A DNA stretch of 6,771 nt from Fidelibacterota bacterium (lineage in GTDB: Bacteria > Fidelibacterota > UBA2242): assembly GCA_023229045.1 (NCBI GenBank), contig JALOAB010000122.1, positions 1-6,771 of the forward strand. Direction: 5' to 3'. The notes under the pieces are model-generated. The model did no database searches. It had not been told where the DNA came from and was given only the letters and a program-made list of their open reading frames with translations. Position numbers and translations under genes: made by a program. Of the stretch, positions 1 through 6,179 are shown piece by piece (the stretch's first letter is position 1; every line of letters begins with the position of its first letter).

Positions 1-133
1 CATCAATTTCAACTGCGGATGACTTCCAGAAAAATTTGATTGTCACCGGTGGATTCAGATTTGAATTCTGAATAACAAACAACACAATTAAGAACATGAT
101 CAAAACTGTGACGATCCAACGTAGAATTTTCAT
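1..133 (-). CDS. LapA/DUF1049-like small membrane protein (C-terminus beyond window)
   Basis: Partial gene: the first 44 codons are visible and it runs off the left edge. The start ATG at 133 is preceded by GAGGG four bases upstream, a good ribosome binding site. The N-terminus has a short charged start (MKILRW), then one hydrophobic segment at about residues 6-24, then the stretch FVIQNSNLNPPVTIKFFW. A single membrane helix followed by Q-N and a short 'V-x-I-x-F-F' strand is the usual look of the LapA / DUF1049 family, small inner-membrane proteins (in E. coli LapA works with LapB in control of lipopolysaccharide synthesis). Family members are about 90-110 aa with a second membrane helix, which would lie outside the window. 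It begins 14 bp after the miaB stop, so it is very probably co-transcribed with miaB. The family call rests on a short fragment; a role in LPS control here is only an inference. Confidence 0.6.
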   Translation of the reverse strand, partial: MKILRWIVTVLIMFLIVLFVIQNSNLNPPVTIKFFWKSSAVEID

Positions 134-147
134 AATACCCTCGAAAT

Positions 148-1446
148 TTAAGTGATTTTACCAAATAATGATACTCCCACGGCTTCTTCGATTTTGACTC
201 TGCAAAATTCTCCGATTTGGGAGCGCCCTTCTTTCAGGACCACAATTTTATTCGTATCGGTTCGTCCGCTCATCTCAGCCGGATTTTTCTTACTGCTCCC
301 GTCAATCAGGATTTCCTGGATGGTGCCGACCAAGGATTTGTTACGCTCCAGAGTGTGTTTTTTCTGGAGTTGAATAACAACTTTCAGGCGTCGCGATTTT
401 TCTTCTTCCGGTATATTATCATCCATTTCAGCCGCTTTAGTTCCGACTCGCGGAGAATATTTAAACATAAAAGCCGTATCAAATTTAACAGCCCGCATTA
501 CCTCTAAAGTCTGTTCGAAATCGTCTGAAGTTTCATCCGGGAAGCCAACGATAATATCAGTTGTGATAGCCGCTTGCGGCAGATAGGTGCGGATCATCTC
601 GACGACTCTCAGATAATGCTCCTGATCATAGGTACGATTCATCAGCTTCAGGATGCGGGAAGAGCCGGCTTGCAATGGCAGATGGATCTGCTTACAAATG
701 TTGGGATGCGAGCGCATAACTTCCAACATCTGCTCATTGACATCGCGCGGATGAGGCGAAGTAAAGCGAATCCGGCGCAGATTCGGAATGGCGGCGACTG
801 CTTCGAGCAATTCCGGGAAGCGATATTCGGCATAATGGTAAGAATTGACATTTTGTCCCAGTAAGGTCACTTCCTTATGACCGTCTTTCAGCGCCTTTTT
901 AATCTCGTTGACAATACTGAGCGGTGAGCGACTGCGTTCGCGGCCACGCAAATAGGGGACAATACAAAAACTGCAAAATTTATTACAACCGCGCATAATA
1001 GATACCCAGGCGTTGACGGTACTACTGCGGATTGGAACAAGATCGTCATAAACTTCCGTTCGTGATAGATTTACATCGACGTACGGGATTTGGGCTTGAC
1101 TAATTATCTCAGGTAAATTGCGATAGGTATCCGGTCCCAGAATCAAATCTACGTATTTCTTATCGGTCAGAATGGCACCTTGATCCCTTTGCGCTACACA
1201 ACCGATCAAACCGAGTAAAAGCTCCGGTTTACTTTTTTTTAAACTTTTAAATTGCGATAGTCGCGCGATGGCTCTGCGATCGGCATTTTCACGTACACTG
1301 CAAGAATTGATCAGAATTATATCGGCATTTTCAGGATTGGATGTCGGTCGATAGCAAACATCCTGAAGCAGACCGGCTATCAACTCAGAATCGGCTTGGT
1401 TCATTTGACAGCCGTAGGTTTCGATATAATATTTCTTTGCATCCAT
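148..1446 (-). CDS. miaB: tRNA-2-methylthio-N6-dimethylallyladenosine synthase MiaB
   Basis: Radical-SAM methylthiotransferase that converts i6A37 to ms2i6A37 in tRNAs reading UNN codons, using two [4Fe-4S] clusters and S-adenosylmethionine in the cytoplasm. The 432 aa protein shows the whole family layout. An N-terminal UPF0004 domain carries three cluster cysteines, C13 (in YGCQMN), C49 (in NSCSVRENA) and C83 (in IGCVAQRD). The radical-SAM motif CNKFCSFC has C154, C158 and C161, followed by VPYLRGRERSR. The C-terminal TRAM domain, about residues 370-432, contains SGRTDTNKIVV. YGCQMN and VRENA favour MiaB over its relatives RimO and MtaB. Length is slightly below E. coli MiaB (474 aa). The start ATG at 1446 matches the usual N-terminus; the ribosome binding site is poor (GGTAG). 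It lies 83 bp after the M23 gene and 14 bp before the LapA-like gene. No residue needed for activity is missing. Confidence 0.96.
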   Translation of the reverse strand: MDAKKYYIETYGCQMNQADSELIAGLLQDVCYRPTSNPENADIILINSCSVRENADRRAIARLSQFKSLKKSKPELLLGLIGCVAQRDQGAILTDKKYVDLILGPDTYRNLPEIISQAQIPYVDVNLSRTEVYDDLVPIRSSTVNAWVSIMRGCNKFCSFCIVPYLRGRERSRSPLSIVNEIKKALKDGHKEVTLLGQNVNSYHYAEYRFPELLEAVAAIPNLRRIRFTSPHPRDVNEQMLEVMRSHPNICKQIHLPLQAGSSRILKLMNRTYDQEHYLRVVEMIRTYLPQAAITTDIIVGFPDETSDDFEQTLEVMRAVKFDTAFMFKYSPRVGTKAAEMDDNIPEEEKSRRLKVVIQLQKKHTLERNKSLVGTIQEILIDGSSKKNPAEMSGRTDTNKIVVLKEGRSQIGEFCRVKIEEAVGVSLFGKIT

Positions 1447-1470
1447 TGTAACTACCGAAATTTATAATAT

Positions 1471-1496
1471 AAAAGCGGTTTTTTAAATAAAAACGC
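1471..1496 (-). terminator. weak terminator-like hairpin after the M23 gene
   Basis: On the minus strand GCG plus five T pair with five A plus CGC (arms 1489-1496 and 1475-1484, with a two-base bulge at 1478-1479). The loop is ATTT and TTTTATATT follows. The stem is short and AT-rich, so it may only attenuate transcription between the M23 gene and miaB. Confidence 0.3.
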
Positions 1497-1529
1497 GTTT
1501 AGGTCTAAATATTGAGAGTAGATTGGTAA

Positions 1530-2450
1530 TTAACGAATATAACCGGAGAAGAAAAAGTCGAGTGGATTCTTGTTGATGTTGAATTGCTTCACTTCATAAT
1601 GCAGGTGCGGTCCGGTTGAGCGTCCGGATGCACCAACTTCTCCAACCTTTTGACCTCTTCGGACAGTATCGCCGCCCCTAACGTTTATTTTGGATAGATG
1701 CGCATATATCGTTGAATAACCATAACCGTGGTTAATTTTTACTACGTTCCCATAACCTCCCTGGTAGCGCGCTTCACCCACGACGCCGTCGGCTGTGGCG
1801 AACACCGGTGTACCACTTGGAGAGGTTATATCAATTCCATAATGAAATTCACGGCGCCCGGTAAAAGGATCACGCCGATACCCAAAACCGTCGTTGATAA
1901 ATCCAGTATAGACTGGTCTGATTGAAGGCGTGGATTGAATCTGATCCGAACGATTTCTAAAAGCATCATAAATCGTCTCATAGCTGAGACGCTCAAATTT
2001 TACCTCGCGGGCTAGGCGGTCAAGATTATTGACTAATTCCGAGACTTTTATATCACTGCCGGGAAGTAGTTCATCCAATTCATCGGATTTGGGCATTAAA
2101 CGACCTCCAACACCGAGCTTGCGGATATCCTGATCGATTGTCGGGAGATCACTATAGGTGCGGAGCGCCTTATCTTTTTCCACCAAAACGTTTATATCGG
2201 ATTCCATTTTCTGAATCCGATAATTCAAATCGTAAAAAGTGGTAACCAGACGATTATTGTTTTTCCGCAGACGAGTCAACTTAGTTTGATATACTATGTT
2301 GGAAAGAAAATTAGCTCCCAGGATAACTATAAAGGTGAACAAGAAAATACCCACCGTTATTAAGGTGATCATCTTACCCCAGGTGATCGAGAACGAACGC
2401 ACGTTCTTCCGGGTATTCAATACAAATAAAAGTTTGGGTACTTTTATCAT
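1530..2450 (-). CDS. Membrane-anchored M23 (LytM) family metallopeptidase with coiled coil
   Basis: Predicted envelope peptidoglycan endopeptidase of 306 aa. A short cytoplasmic N-terminus (1-26) precedes one membrane helix at about 27-52. A heptad-like, charged coiled-coil region follows at about 55-95, then a linker and the C-terminal LytM domain at about 183-300. The zinc/catalytic residues are all present: H203 and D207 (HYGID), H251 (YAHLS), and H282 and H284 (GPHLHYEV), so the enzyme looks active, unlike degenerate EnvC/NlpD-type activators. The GYGNVVKINHGYGYSTIYAHL segment is typical of M23. An in-frame TAA lies directly before the ATG at 2450, which fixes the start; there is no clear Shine-Dalgarno (only AAAGA at a distance). 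It is the third gene in a same-strand series after the sigma factor but has its own promoter candidate at 2494-2522. Substrate cross-link specificity cannot be told from sequence. The topology suggests the catalytic domain faces the periplasm, acting in wall remodelling or cell shape. Confidence 0.93.
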   Translation of the reverse strand: MIKVPKLLFVLNTRKNVRSFSITWGKMITLITVGIFLFTFIVILGANFLSNIVYQTKLTRLRKNNNRLVTTFYDLNYRIQKMESDINVLVEKDKALRTYSDLPTIDQDIRKLGVGGRLMPKSDELDELLPGSDIKVSELVNNLDRLAREVKFERLSYETIYDAFRNRSDQIQSTPSIRPVYTGFINDGFGYRRDPFTGRREFHYGIDITSPSGTPVFATADGVVGEARYQGGYGNVVKINHGYGYSTIYAHLSKINVRGGDTVRRGQKVGEVGASGRSTGPHLHYEVKQFNINKNPLDFFFSGYIR

Positions 2451-2493
2451 TTAGTTAGTTAATCTTTCGCCCGGTTTTCTCAATTCAGTGTGA

Positions 2494-2522
2494 ATTTTAA
2501 TCAATAGTTTGAATTAAGTCAA
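2494..2522 (-). promoter_or_regulatory. sigma-70-type promoter for the M23 gene
   Basis: On the minus strand, TTGACT (2522-2517) and TAAAAT (2499-2494) are separated by exactly 17 bases. Each hexamer differs from the E. coli consensus at one position. The start of transcription would be near 2487, giving a leader of about 37 nt before the ATG at 2450. The spacer is non-coding, which raises its credibility. Confidence 0.6.
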
Positions 2523-2530
2523 CTATTTTC

Positions 2531-3397
2531 TTATCCAAGAAAACCCCTCAGATTCAATGCGCGTCGATTATGTCGCAATTTTCTCAGGGCTTTTTCTTTA
2601 ATTTGGCGAACCCTTTCGCGAGTCAGGTGCAGACGTTCAGCAATATCTTCGAGATTGAGTGGTAATTCCTGGTCGATACCAAAATAAAGGCATAAGACAT
2701 AGGCTTCTCTCTTATCCAGAGTTCCCAGAGCCCGCTTGATTTCAAAGTGAAATGATGCCTGAGTCAGACCTGATACCGGATCGTTATCATCCTGTCCGGG
2801 CAATATATCCTGCAACGTACTACTCTGATCATTGCCTATGGGAGCGTCGATGCTGATAGCGCCCTCTGATAACTGGCGGGCTGAATCGATGTCAATTTTT
2901 TCATTCTGCAACATCAATTCGATTTCTTCATGGGTGGGTTCACGTTCATAATCCTGTTCGAATTCGGTCGTAATTTTGGTGATTTTATTTAAACTTCCCA
3001 CGACATTAAGCGGCAGGCGCACCAAGCGTGAATAGTCCGAAATTGCCTGTAAAATGGTTTGCCGCACCCACCAAACGGCATACGAAATGAATTTGAAACC
3101 GCGGGTCTCATCAAAGCGACGTGCCGCTTTGATTAATCCAATATTGCCTTCATTGATTAAATCCAGCAGGGATAAGCCGTAGCCTTGATATTTTTTTGCT
3201 ACGGATACCACAAACCGCAAATTAGCCTTAAGGAGTCGGTCAAGGGCTTCCTTATCACCGGTTTTGACTTTTTTTGCCAGTTCAACCTCTTGATCCGGAG
3301 TGAGTGGTTTTTCGGAGCTTATCTCCTCGAAATAGCGCCGCAATACCTCATTCGAAGGATCCCTAAGGTTATTTTTTAATGACTGCAAATTAGTCAT
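2531..3397 (-). CDS. rpoD: RNA polymerase sigma factor, RpoD/SigA type (short form)
   Basis: Sigma-70 family factor of 288 aa directing RNA polymerase to promoters. Region 1.2 is at about residues 16-45 (LRRYFEEI...PLTPDQEVELAKK). Region 2 is at about 50-125, including core-binding LLDLINEGNIGLIKAARRFD and melting/-10 recognition FKFISYAVWWVRQTI. Region 3 follows at about 130-205. Region 4 is at about 215-275, with the helix-turn-helix DIAERLHLTRERVRQIKEKALRKLR for the -35 element. Region 1.1 and the large non-conserved insert of E. coli RpoD are absent. This short form is usual for the primary sigma factor of Bacteroidota and related phyla, so it is probably the housekeeping factor; a group 2 factor cannot be excluded from this window. 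In region 2.4 the residue aligned with E. coli Q437 is kept (Q113), but T440 aligns with L116. The -35 contact residues R260, E261, R264 and Q265 are conserved. It starts 27 bp after the small helical protein, so the two are likely co-transcribed. Confidence 0.93.
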   Translation of the reverse strand: MTNLQSLKNNLRDPSNEVLRRYFEEISSEKPLTPDQEVELAKKVKTGDKEALDRLLKANLRFVVSVAKKYQGYGLSLLDLINEGNIGLIKAARRFDETRGFKFISYAVWWVRQTILQAISDYSRLVRLPLNVVGSLNKITKITTEFEQDYEREPTHEEIELMLQNEKIDIDSARQLSEGAISIDAPIGNDQSSTLQDILPGQDDNDPVSGLTQASFHFEIKRALGTLDKREAYVLCLYFGIDQELPLNLEDIAERLHLTRERVRQIKEKALRKLRHNRRALNLRGFLG

Positions 3398-3424
3398 GGC
3401 CAGTTCCGGCCAACAAAGTTCTGA

Positions 3425-3820
3425 TTAAGCCTTTTTAGCTGTTTTGGATTCAGCTGGAGCAGTTGGTGTGGTATCATCGTCTTCTTTGACGATACTGCGG
3501 ATCTTCTGATAGTGCGCTTCTTTTTCTTTGACCTGTTTTTCCAGATTTTTAAGATCTTCTACCAGTTTAATCACTTTCTCATTTCCGGAAATGTTGGGTT
3601 TCTTAGCTTTTTTCAGAAGACCATAAACCATAATACCTAATTCCGTGTATTTTTTCTCGATGTCTCTTTTTATCTGAAAAAGATCCAGCTTAACTTTACC
3701 GAGTTGAGTCATTTCCTCGGCTTTTTCAGCCGCTTCCCGCGTAAACTCTCCGGCTTTTTCAGCGGCTTTGGATGCAAATCCACCAACACTTTTTTTAATA
3801 TCGTCCCATATTCCAGCCAT
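3425..3820 (-). CDS. Small Lys/Glu/Ala-rich helical protein with LEA-like 11-mer periodicity, function unknown
   Basis: A 131 aa soluble protein I cannot assign to a named family. It has no signal peptide, membrane helix or cysteine. Residues 12-48 form an amphipathic helix with an 11-residue period: AAEKAGEFTRE (19-29) is followed directly by AAEKAEEMTQL (30-40), and the bulky hydrophobics F15, F26, M37 and F48 fall exactly 11 apart. This resembles group 3 LEA or apolipoprotein-like helices. Residues 42-70 (KVKLDLFQIKRDIEKKYTELG) and 80-110 are further charged helices likely to coil, and the last 20 residues are a disordered T/A/P/K tail ending KTAKKA. It is real: an AGGAGG ribosome binding site ends four bases before the ATG, the frame is intact, and it sits between groEL's terminator and the sigma gene, 27 bp from the latter. 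A role in stress protection or as a small adaptor is inference only. Confidence 0.85.
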   Translation of the reverse strand: MAGIWDDIKKSVGGFASKAAEKAGEFTREAAEKAEEMTQLGKVKLDLFQIKRDIEKKYTELGIMVYGLLKKAKKPNISGNEKVIKLVEDLKNLEKQVKEKEAHYQKIRSIVKEDDDTTPTAPAESKTAKKA

Positions 3821-3839
3821 AATTCCTCCTTGATCTAAA

Positions 3840-3868
3840 GTTATATATTTTAAAAATCCGTCTAAAAT
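3840..3868 (-). promoter_or_regulatory. possible weak promoter for the small helical protein and sigma factor
   Basis: A new transcript must start between the groEL terminator and the ATG at 3820. The best -10 on the minus strand is TATAAC (3845-3840) in an AT-rich stretch, but the -35 hexamer 17 bases upstream (ATTTTA) matches consensus poorly. The position is plausible; the exact element is uncertain. Confidence 0.3.
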
Positions 3869-3894
3869 TATTCACAAAGAAACAGAATATCCAT

Positions 3895-3933
3895 AAAAAA
3901 AAGAAGAGCCTCTGATAGATACAGAGGCTCTTC
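3895..3933 (-). terminator. rho-independent terminator of groES-groEL
   Basis: On the minus strand GAAGAGCCTCTG (3933-3922 side) pairs perfectly over 12 bp with its complement at 3914-3903, around a 7-base loop (3915-3921). Eight T (3902-3895) follow immediately. It begins 22 bp after the groEL stop. There is no T-run on the other side, so it works in one direction only. It separates the chaperonin operon from the small-protein/sigma unit. Confidence 0.95.
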
Positions 3934-3954
3934 ATGGAAGGGATTTTCATTTTA

Positions 3955-5637
3955 TTAATACATATCACCCATTCCGCCACCCGGAGGCATGGGCGGAGCG
4001 GCTGGTTCTTTTTCCGGAATTTCGGTAACGACGGCTTCGGTAGTCAGCATCAGTCCGGCAATGCTTGCGGCATTTTGCAGGGCAATGCGGGCTACTTTAG
4101 TCGGATCGATAATACCGGCTTTATACAGGTTGATATATTCTTCCTGATAAGCGTCAAAGCCAAAGTCATCTTTACCTTCTTTGACTTTCTGGGCAACTAT
4201 GGACGGTTCGTGACCGGCATTTTTAGCGATCTGACGAAGCGGCTCCTCAAGAGCGCGTTTAATAATTTTAACGCCGACCATTTGATCACCCGATACTTTG
4301 ATCTTATCGAGAGCGGGGATACATCTGATCAGAGCTACTCCACCACCCGGCACGATACCTTCTTCGACAGCGGCCCGGGTTGCATGCAGAGCGTCTTCGA
4401 CTAATGCTTTGAGCTCCTTCATTTCGATTTCGGTAGCGGCACCGACTTTCAGGACGGCGACTCCGCCTGAAAGTTTTGCCAACCGTTCCTGAAGTTTTTC
4501 CTTATCATAATCCGAAGTCGTGGTTTCGATTTGGGCTTTGATCTGTTTGATACGGCCTTTAATATCTTCGGATTTGCCAGCGCCTTCGACGATTGTCGTG
4601 TTGTCTTTATCAATCACGATCCGTTTGGCGCTTCCGAGATATGAAACATTGGCATTTTCTAGCTTATAACCAGCCTCTTCGGAAATTACTTTGCCGCCGG
4701 TCAGTACGGCAATATCTTCCAGCATGGCTTTGCGGCGATCGCCAAAACCCGGAGCTTTCACAGCCGCGACCCGTAATGTTCCTCTCAGTTTGTTGACGAT
4801 CAGAGTCGCCAGGGCTTCGCCTTCCACGTCTTCGGCAATAATCAAGAGTGAGCGACCCATCTGGGAAACTTTTTCCAGAATCGGCAGAAGGTCTTTCATA
4901 TTGCTGATCTTCTTGTCATAAATCAACAGGTAGGCATCTTCCAGAACCGTTTCCATGGCTTCGGCATTTGTGACGAAATAGGCCGAAATGTAGCCGCGAT
5001 CAAACTGCATACCTTCGACCAAATCCAGAGTCGTCAGCGTACTTTTTGCTTCCTCTACGGTAATGACACCTTCCTTGCCGACCTTTTCCATGGCTTCGGC
5101 AATCAGAACGCCAATCGGTACTTCAACGATGTCTTCCTTGCCGGCGTCGTCTTTCAACATGCGGCGAACTTTACGATTGTTAGCCGAAATCGTACCAACC
5201 TGGGCAATTTCATCTTTGCTGTTGGTGACGGCTTTACTGATTTTTTGCAGGCTGTTGATGACTTCATGCACAGCCGTATCGATACCCCGCTTCAGATCCA
5301 TCGGATCGGCTCCGGCTGTCACGTTCTTGATGCCTTCGGCAATTATGGCTTGCGCCAGAACGGTTGCGGTCGTGGTGCCGTCACCGGCAATGTCCGAGGT
5401 TTTGGAAGCTACTTCCTTTACCATCTGGGCGCCGATATTTTCGAGTTTGTCTTTCAACTCGACTTCCTTGGCAACCGTGACACCATCTTTAGTGATCGTC
5501 GGGGCGCCAAATTTCTTTTCAATCACGACGTTGCGTCCTTTGGGACCCAGCGTTACTTTCACGACATTTGCCAGTTTATCCACACCATTTTTCAGGGCGG
5601 TCCTGGCTTGTATCTCATAATCGATTTGTTTTGCCAT
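3955..5637 (-). CDS. groL: 60 kDa chaperonin GroEL, with an insertion at the equatorial/intermediate hinge
   Basis: ATP-driven double-ring folding chaperonin, partner of GroES. The 560 aa protein carries the family's ATP-site motifs: VTLGPKGRNV (28-37), KDGVTV with D51, GDGTTTATVLA with D86 (E. coli D87), and catalytic VEDALHATR with D415 (E. coli D398). It also has the chaperonin signature AAVEEGIVPGGG (422-433) and the apical GYISAYFVTN and APGFGDRRK segments. It ends in a short GGGMGDMY tail. Unusually, between TISAN (149-153) and GVLIAEAMEKVG (176-187) there are 22 residues where E. coli GroEL has five (S154-V158). This is an in-frame, highly charged extra segment of about 17 residues (about 155-171). 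The reading frame and codon style are unbroken. It starts 23 bp after groES with the ribosome binding site AAAGGAG and is followed by a strong terminator. Confidence 0.98.
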   Translation of the reverse strand: MAKQIDYEIQARTALKNGVDKLANVVKVTLGPKGRNVVIEKKFGAPTITKDGVTVAKEVELKDKLENIGAQMVKEVASKTSDIAGDGTTTATVLAQAIIAEGIKNVTAGADPMDLKRGIDTAVHEVINSLQKISKAVTNSKDEIAQVGTISANNRKVRRMLKDDAGKEDIVEVPIGVLIAEAMEKVGKEGVITVEEAKSTLTTLDLVEGMQFDRGYISAYFVTNAEAMETVLEDAYLLIYDKKISNMKDLLPILEKVSQMGRSLLIIAEDVEGEALATLIVNKLRGTLRVAAVKAPGFGDRRKAMLEDIAVLTGGKVISEEAGYKLENANVSYLGSAKRIVIDKDNTTIVEGAGKSEDIKGRIKQIKAQIETTTSDYDKEKLQERLAKLSGGVAVLKVGAATEIEMKELKALVEDALHATRAAVEEGIVPGGGVALIRCIPALDKIKVSGDQMVGVKIIKRALEEPLRQIAKNAGHEPSIVAQKVKEGKDDFGFDAYQEEYINLYKAGIIDPTKVARIALQNAASIAGLMLTTEAVVTEIPEKEPAAPPMPPGGGMGDMY

Positions 5638-5660
5638 TTCTGACTCCTTTATATTGATTA

Positions 5661-5945
5661 TTAAAGAATTGCAAAAATATCACTTTCACGCATGATCAGA
5701 TGTTCTTCACCATCAAGCGTGACTTCCGTACCGGAATATTTTCCATACAGAACGCGATCTCCAACTTTGACTTCCATCGCGATTTTCTTGCCATCATCAG
5801 ATACTTTCCCCGGACCGACGGCGATAACGGTACCTTCCTGGGGTTTTTCTTTTGCAGTGTCAGGCAGATAAATACCGCCAGCGGTTTTCTCATTAGAAAC
5901 CAGCGGTTTCACCAAAACTCGATCTGCTAATGGTTTAATTGCCAT
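5661..5945 (-). CDS. groS: 10 kDa co-chaperonin GroES
   Basis: Heptameric lid of the GroEL folding chamber, 94 aa, full length for the family. It opens with IKPLADRVLVKPL, followed by the mobile loop EKTAGGIYLPDTAKEKPQEG (19-38). The GroEL-contacting hydrophobic tripeptide is I25-Y26-L27 (I-V-L in E. coli). The rest carries the conserved GTVIAVGPG (38-46) and VKVGDRVLYGKYSGTEV (59-75) segments and ends in the usual ESDIFAIL. The ribosome binding site AAGGAG lies about 8 bases before the ATG. It is first in the groES-groEL operon and divergent from the TauE/SafE-like gene. No CIRCE element (HrcA operator) is seen upstream; see the sites reported in the divergent spacer. Confidence 0.98.
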   Translation of the reverse strand: MAIKPLADRVLVKPLVSNEKTAGGIYLPDTAKEKPQEGTVIAVGPGKVSDDGKKIAMEVKVGDRVLYGKYSGTEVTLDGEEHLIMRESDIFAIL

Positions 5946-6019
5946 AGAATTTCTCCTTTCAAATTGATTTATTATTTGTCGTTCGCATTTTTTTATCGCT
6001 CAAATAGCGCATGGTATTT

Positions 6020-6035
6020 TACAAATGATGTGCCA
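6020..6035 (-). promoter_or_regulatory. sigma-54-like (-24/-12) promoter candidate for groES
   Basis: On the minus strand TGGCAC (6035-6030), five bases, then TTGTA (6024-6020). The spacing of the GG and G(C) dinucleotides is exactly that of the sigma-54 consensus TGGCAC-N5-TTGCW, with one mismatch (T for C at -12). The start would be near 6009, about 64 nt before the groES ATG. A single site in AT-rich DNA can arise by chance, and no enhancer-binding protein gene is visible. Confidence 0.35.
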
Positions 6036-6047
6036 GTTTCCTTTTAG

Positions 6048-6075
6048 GACATAAAGTCAGATTGATAGAGATCAA
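6048..6075 (-). promoter_or_regulatory. possible sigma-70-type promoter for groES
   Basis: On the minus strand TTGATC (6075-6070) and TATGTC (6053-6048) are 16 bases apart. The -35 is fair and the -10 is weak. It is an alternative to the sigma-54-like site, and its -35 shares the TTGAT-N4-ATCAA palindrome with the divergent promoter. Confidence 0.3.
6062..6075. promoter_or_regulatory. FNR/CRP-family operator candidate (perfect TTGAT-N4-ATCAA)
   Basis: TTGATAGAGATCAA is a perfect inverted repeat identical to the FNR consensus TTGAT-N4-ATCAA. It lies in the divergent spacer and overlaps the -35 hexamer of the tauE promoter (centre near -28.5, a position expected to repress). It lies about 60 bp upstream of the start implied by the sigma-54-like site on the groES side. 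No regulator gene is in the window, so the binding protein is inferred only. Confidence 0.5.
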
Positions 6076-6090
6076 AATATCACTTATAAT
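6062..6090 (+). promoter_or_regulatory. near-consensus sigma-70 promoter for the TauE/SafE gene
   Basis: TTGATA (6062-6067), a 17-base spacer and a perfect TATAAT (6085-6090). The start would be near 6097, leaving a leader of about 83 nt before the ATG at 6180. Confidence 0.75.
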
Positions 6091-6179
6091 TGAGTACTGT
6101 TTTTTCTGTTTCGTACAATTTTCTTATGGATTTTAGATAATTCTTTCGTATCGTTGACGCTAATAATGAGTAACGCTTA

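Noticed and set aside
217..864. Plus-strand open frames opposite miaB
   Set aside because: They overlap conserved MiaB coding sequence, lack start signals and resemble no family.
2482..2496. Hairpin AATTCA-GTG-TGAATT
   Set aside because: Only 6 bp of mostly AT pairs with no T-run on either side; too weak for a terminator and no matching operator is known to me.
2503..2527. Inverted repeat AATAGTT(T)GA / TCAACTATT after the sigma gene, considered as its terminator
   Set aside because: It is AT-rich with a bulge and no T-run follows on the minus strand. The same bases are better explained as the promoter of the M23 gene.
5063..5620. A 185-codon open frame on the plus strand opposite groEL
   Set aside because: It is the antisense shadow of a well-conserved groEL; it has no ribosome binding site and low-complexity Ser/Thr/Leu composition. 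The same applies to the other plus-strand frames between 3934 and 5643.
5983..6012. Short inverted repeat CGCT-N5-AGCG in the groES leader, considered as an operator
   Set aside because: The arms are only 4 bp and cannot be extended, so chance is the simplest explanation.
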